From positions 1 through 8,534 of the forward strand of contig CACVAV010000099.1 of the NCBI GenBank assembly GCA_902727945.1: a stretch of 8,534 bases of DNA, in the 5' to 3' direction. How positions within the stretch are numbered: position 1 is the first letter of the stretch; every line of letters starts with the position of its first letter. The DNA comes from an uncultured Thiotrichaceae bacterium. GTDB lineage: Bacteria; Pseudomonadota; Gammaproteobacteria; Thiotrichales; Thiotrichaceae. The position numbers were made by a program, and so were the translations under genes. Shown here in pieces: positions 6,527 to 8,534 of the stretch. The notes under the pieces were generated by a model. The model searched no databases and was not told the DNA's origin. It saw only the letters and a program-made list of their open reading frames with translations.

Positions 6527-7315
6527 ATGAGTGCTATTCAGCGGGAAATTCCGCTAGCGGTTGTAAGGGGGGAGAAGCTATCTGTTTTCCCCGAAGACCT
6601 GTATATACCGCCGGATGCGCTTGAGGTCATTCTTGAGGCTTTTGAGGGGCCGCTGGACTTATTGTTGTACCTGATCAAACGGCAGAATCTGGATATTTGT
6701 GATATTCCCATTGCTGCGATCACTGTGCAATACATGACTTATGTCGAGCTAATGAAAGATTTCAAGCTGGATCTGGCGGCAGAATACCTGGTGATGGCGG
6801 CCATGTTAGCTGAGATTAAGTCACGTATGTTGTTGCCGAAGCGGGTTGAAGCCGAAGATGAAGATGATCCGCGTGCTGAGTTAATCCGTCGCTTGCAGGA
6901 ATATGAACAGTGCAAGCAGGCTTCTGTTGATCTGGATGAATTACCACGTCTCGGACGTGAATTCTGGCAGGTGCAGAGTGTTGCCGATTTTCCTGAACAG
7001 CCACGGCCATTGCCTGAAGTGGAACTGAGTGAGATCCTACAGGCTTTCCGGGATGTGTTGCAGCGTGCAGATATGTTTACCAGTCACGAAATTAAACGTG
7101 AATACCTGTCGATTCGTGAGCGCATGACGCATGTGCTGGCTACGCTTCAGGAACATAAATTTGTAGCATTCTCGCAGTTATTTTCAATAGAAGAGGGTCG
7201 CCGTGGGGCGGTGGTCACACTGATGGCTATCCTTGAGCTGCTGAAGGCGCAGATTATTGATGTGGTGCAGAGCGAAGATAGTTATGCGCCACTGTATGTG
7301 CGTGGTGTGTCGTAA
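6527..7315 (+). CDS. scpA: Segregation and condensation protein A (kleisin of SMC-ScpAB)
   Basis: A 262-residue cytoplasmic kleisin that bridges SMC heads and, with ScpB, forms bacterial condensin for chromosome compaction and segregation. The N-terminal signature FEGPLDLLLYLIKRQNLDI is at 39-57, with AAEYLVMAAMLAEIKSRMLLP at 84-104. An acidic linker (EAEDEDDPR) precedes AELIRRLQEYEQ (117-128), and the C-terminal winged helix (about 190-250) ends in AVVTLMAILELLKAQII. Length is normal for proteobacteria, including the ~35-residue N-terminal extension. The ATG at 6527 follows the trpS stop by 6 bp, and TAAGG over the trpS stop serves as ribosome-binding site, so the pair is an operon. ScpB normally comes next in this neighbourhood; here it does not. 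Confidence 0.96.
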   Translation: MSAIQREIPLAVVRGEKLSVFPEDLYIPPDALEVILEAFEGPLDLLLYLIKRQNLDICDIPIAAITVQYMTYVELMKDFKLDLAAEYLVMAAMLAEIKSRMLLPKRVEAEDEDDPRAELIRRLQEYEQCKQASVDLDELPRLGREFWQVQSVADFPEQPRPLPEVELSEILQAFRDVLQRADMFTSHEIKREYLSIRERMTHVLATLQEHKFVAFSQLFSIEEGRRGAVVTLMAILELLKAQIIDVVQSEDSYAPLYVRGVS

Positions 7316-7357
7316 GGTTTATAAAATTTAAGTAAATTTTTATTAAAGAGGCTTCAA

Positions 7358-8062
7358 TTGAGCGAAGATAATCCGTTAATTAACACCAAAGAGAATCCCT
7401 TTGTCAGTATTGCTATCAATATTCTGATTCCGGCATTTGTCCTGTTTTACTTGTCTAATGATGAATACCTGGGATCAAAGCTGGGGTTTGTGGTCGCGTT
7501 GTCATTTCCGTTTTTTTACGGTGTTTATGATTTCATGCAGCGGCGTAAAGTTAATTTTATTGCAGCATTAGGTCTGATCAATGTGCTGTTGACGGGAGGC
7601 ATTGGCCTGCTGGAAATCGATAACCATTGGTTAGCGGTCAAAGAGGCGACGATTCCGGCGCTGATCGGGCTGGCGGTACTGGCTTCGGTTAAAACGAAGT
7701 ACCCTCTGGTGAAAACCCTGTTTTACAATGACCTGATTGTTGATACGGCGAAGGTCGAGCAGGCGCTGGAAACACGGGAGAATAAGGGGGCTTTTGATAA
7801 ATTGGTGGTACGTTCCACCATGATTTTATCATCTTCATTCCTCGTATCCTCAGTACTGAATTATATTTTGGCCAAAATGATTGTGGTCAGTGCGCCGGGA
7901 TCTGCTGAGTATAATCAGGAGCTGGGCAAGTTAACCCTGATGAGTTATCCGGTTATTGTCATCCCATCAATGATTGTTATGGGCTTTGCATTCTGGTATC
8001 TCTACAAAGGCATTAAAAATTTAACAGCGTTAGATGCTGAGAGTATTTTTAAAACCAGTTAG
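7358..8062 (+). CDS. Six-helix membrane protein, VC0807-family / septation-protein-A-like
   Basis: A 234-residue inner-membrane protein with hydrophobic segments at about 16-33, 41-58, 66-86, 96-112, 153-178 and 193-216. A polar loop (about 118-150) separates helices 4 and 5. I recognise it as VC0807-like with moderate confidence; no biochemical role is known to me. Its order of features recalls YciB/IspZ: a RRKVNF turn before helix 3, GGIGLLEI, then VKEATIPALIGLAVLAS, KYPLVKTLF, and late LNYILA and FWYLYKGI. This was aligned by eye only. The start is TTG at 7358, with GAGG six bases upstream (AAAGAGGCTTCAATTG); the next Met is residue 60, after two helices, so TTG is the best start. It lies 42 bp after scpA in an AT-rich gap, on the same strand. 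It occupies the place usually held by scpB. Confidence 0.75.
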   Translation: MSEDNPLINTKENPFVSIAINILIPAFVLFYLSNDEYLGSKLGFVVALSFPFFYGVYDFMQRRKVNFIAALGLINVLLTGGIGLLEIDNHWLAVKEATIPALIGLAVLASVKTKYPLVKTLFYNDLIVDTAKVEQALETRENKGAFDKLVVRSTMILSSSFLVSSVLNYILAKMIVVSAPGSAEYNQELGKLTLMSYPVIVIPSMIVMGFAFWYLYKGIKNLTALDAESIFKTS

Positions 8063-8238
8063 TAGATGCGGTAGATGCGTTATGGCCCTGACTTTATAGA
8101 CAAGGTTATTATTTGCAGGAGCCACCAATTTGCTGATAAAAGGTGGTCATTAATTCTACATTCAGTGTCATAAGATTTTTAACAGGCCGTTTTTTGAGCA
8201 AATCATGCACTAAAAGTTGCAAATTTCTGCGTATAACG
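8063..8238. other. Intergenic stretch without a recognisable gene
   Basis: Six-frame reading shows no convincing protein gene. A tandem 9-base repeat GTAGATGCG overlaps the last base of the preceding stop codon (8062-8079). A weak stem, GCCACC (8121-8126) with GGTGGT (8142-8147), has no T run. No intrinsic terminator is seen for the membrane gene, so its message may run on to the terminator at 8306-8349. Confidence 0.5.
8232..8237 (+). promoter_or_regulatory. Candidate -10 box (TATAAC) for the structured RNA
   Basis: TATAAC matches five of six consensus bases and would start transcription near 8244-8245, just ahead of the structured element. No good -35 box is seen at the right distance, so the promoter could depend on an activator, or the RNA may come from a longer transcript. 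Confidence 0.3.
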
Positions 8239-8244
8239 TAGCAT

Positions 8245-8349
8245 CACAAGGACTCGCGAGGGAAACCAACTGTCTTAACTGAGGAAGACAGTGCGCGAGT
8301 ATTTTAAGCCCCGGAGGTTATAATAGCCCATTTACTCCGGGGGCTTTTT
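8245..8349 (+). ncRNA. Candidate structured small RNA (about 105 nt) ending in an intrinsic terminator
   Basis: A compact fold is visible. The outer stem ACTCGCG (8252-8258) pairs perfectly with CGCGAGT (8294-8300). The inner stem ACTGTCTT (8269-8276) pairs perfectly with AAGACAGT (8285-8292) and has an 8-base loop, AACTGAGG. Between the stems lies a lopsided internal loop, AGGGAAACCA on the left and one G on the right. Five bases further on is a GC-rich terminator hairpin with T5. A TATAAC box lies about eight bases ahead of the proposed 5' end. GGA triplets fall at 8250, 8261 and 8283, in single-stranded or loop positions, which would suit CsrA/RsmA binding, but that is speculation. I do not recognise it as 6S, 4.5S, RNase P, tmRNA or a common riboswitch. 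It could alternatively be a leader of the gene at 8491 or a processed 3' end of the scpA transcript. Confidence 0.5.
8306..8349 (+). terminator. Rho-independent terminator
   Basis: AAGCCCCGGAG (8306-8316) pairs with CTCCGGGGGCTT (8335-8346) with one bulged G. The loop is 18 bases, and five Ts (8345-8349) follow or overlap the stem base. It ends the candidate small RNA and possibly read-through from the trpS-scpA operon. The loop contains a second AGCCC (8325-8329) able to compete for the same 3' arm. Confidence 0.85.
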
Positions 8350-8424
8350 CACTCTTCTCCATTGTATCCTTAACTACGCATAAAAAAATCATTGTGCCAT
8401 CATGTCACTGATTAAATCATTTTC

Positions 8425-8453
8425 TTGCCAAACTCCGGTTCTGGCGCTAGATT
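8425..8453 (+). promoter_or_regulatory. Sigma-70-type promoter of the gene at 8491
   Basis: TTGCCA (8425-8430, five of six consensus bases) and TAGATT (8448-8453, four of six) are separated by exactly 17 bases. Transcription would start around 8460, leaving a ~30-base AT-rich leader with an AAATAATTATTT palindrome (8465-8476) and an AAGGA ribosome-binding site at 8481-8485. Confidence 0.5.
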
Positions 8454-8490
8454 CCCTTGCATATAAATAATTATTTTTATAAGGATTGGA

Positions 8491-8534
8491 ATGAAGCGGA
8501 TAGGGAAGTGGTTTCTGGGCGTATTAGTGTTGGT
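8491..8534 (+). CDS. Start of an exported or membrane-anchored protein, cut by window end
   Basis: Only 14 full codons are visible: MKRIGKWFLGVLVL. A basic N-terminus followed by a hydrophobic run is typical of a signal peptide or a membrane anchor. AAGGA five bases before the ATG, together with the promoter at 8425-8453, supports a real start. AsmA-type proteins often begin this way, but so do many others, so no function is assigned. It does not resemble the start of ScpB, a soluble protein. Confidence 0.7.
   Translation, partial: MKRIGKWFLGVLVL

Noticed and set aside
7321..7343. AT-only inverted repeat between scpA and the membrane gene
   Set aside because: The arms are imperfect and made of A/T only, so they are expected by chance in such a biased stretch.
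8121..8147. GCCACC / GGTGGT stem as terminator of the membrane gene
   Set aside because: Only five or six pairs including a G-U, a 15-base loop and no T run; too weak to call.
8117..8153. Tiny frame MLIKGGH after a good AGGAG ribosome-binding site, TTG start at 8130
   Set aside because: Seven codons cannot be judged; the start is non-ATG and no leader-peptide pattern (runs of one amino acid) is seen.
8245..8349. c-di-GMP, cobalamin or TPP riboswitch
   Set aside because: Short fragments such as GGGAAACC and ACTGAGG resemble pieces of these elements, but the ordered conserved blocks are missing.
8491..8534. Beginning of scpB
   Set aside because: MKRIGKWFLGVLVL is a basic-hydrophobic export or anchor signal, unlike soluble ScpB, and it has its own promoter after a terminator.

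Overview
The window looks like a housekeeping stretch of a gammaproteobacterial chromosome with moderate GC. The evidence is a set of genes that often travel together in that class (YciI, YciO, a membrane M50 metalloprotease, TrpS, ScpA) plus protein sequences close to enterobacterial YciI, YciO and YbjJ. The genus is not determinable by eye; a Thiotrichales-like lineage is a guess only. I see no CRISPR array, tRNA, rRNA, transposase or phage gene.

Layout. Bases 1-247 hold the 3' end of a rightward glutaminase gene. It abuts, tail to tail with no spare base, a leftward block running from 3767 down to 248. In transcription order that block is yciI, a secreted parvulin-type peptidyl-prolyl isomerase, a perfect 15-bp hairpin followed by T4, ygfZ (folate/Fe-S assembly factor), and a YbjJ-like MFS transporter. 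The 156-bp divergent region (3768-3923) carries two clean inverted repeats that look like operator sites. Rightward from 3924 come yciO, an M50 site-2-protease-like gene starting at the very next base, trpS after an AT-rich 83-bp gap with a TATAAT box, scpA 6 bp after trpS, and a six-helix membrane protein of the VC0807 / septation-protein-A-like kind. A 428-bp gap (8063-8490) contains a strongly structured element ending in an intrinsic terminator, best read as an undescribed small RNA. It also contains a promoter for a gene whose first 14 codons close the window.

How the genes fit together. TrpS charges tRNA(Trp), and YciO belongs to the Sua5/TsaC fold family tied to tRNA modification. ScpA is the kleisin of the SMC condensin, but its usual partner scpB does not follow it. 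YgfZ helps make or repair Fe-S enzymes. TrpS itself carries a four-cysteine pattern like the [4Fe-4S] site known in Thermotoga TrpRS. The parvulin acts in the periplasm.

No clear-cut new defence or metabolic system is visible. The best leads are the structured RNA at 8245-8349, the IspZ-like membrane gene sitting where scpB is expected, the four-Cys TrpRS, and the palindromes in the yciI/yciO divergent promoter.
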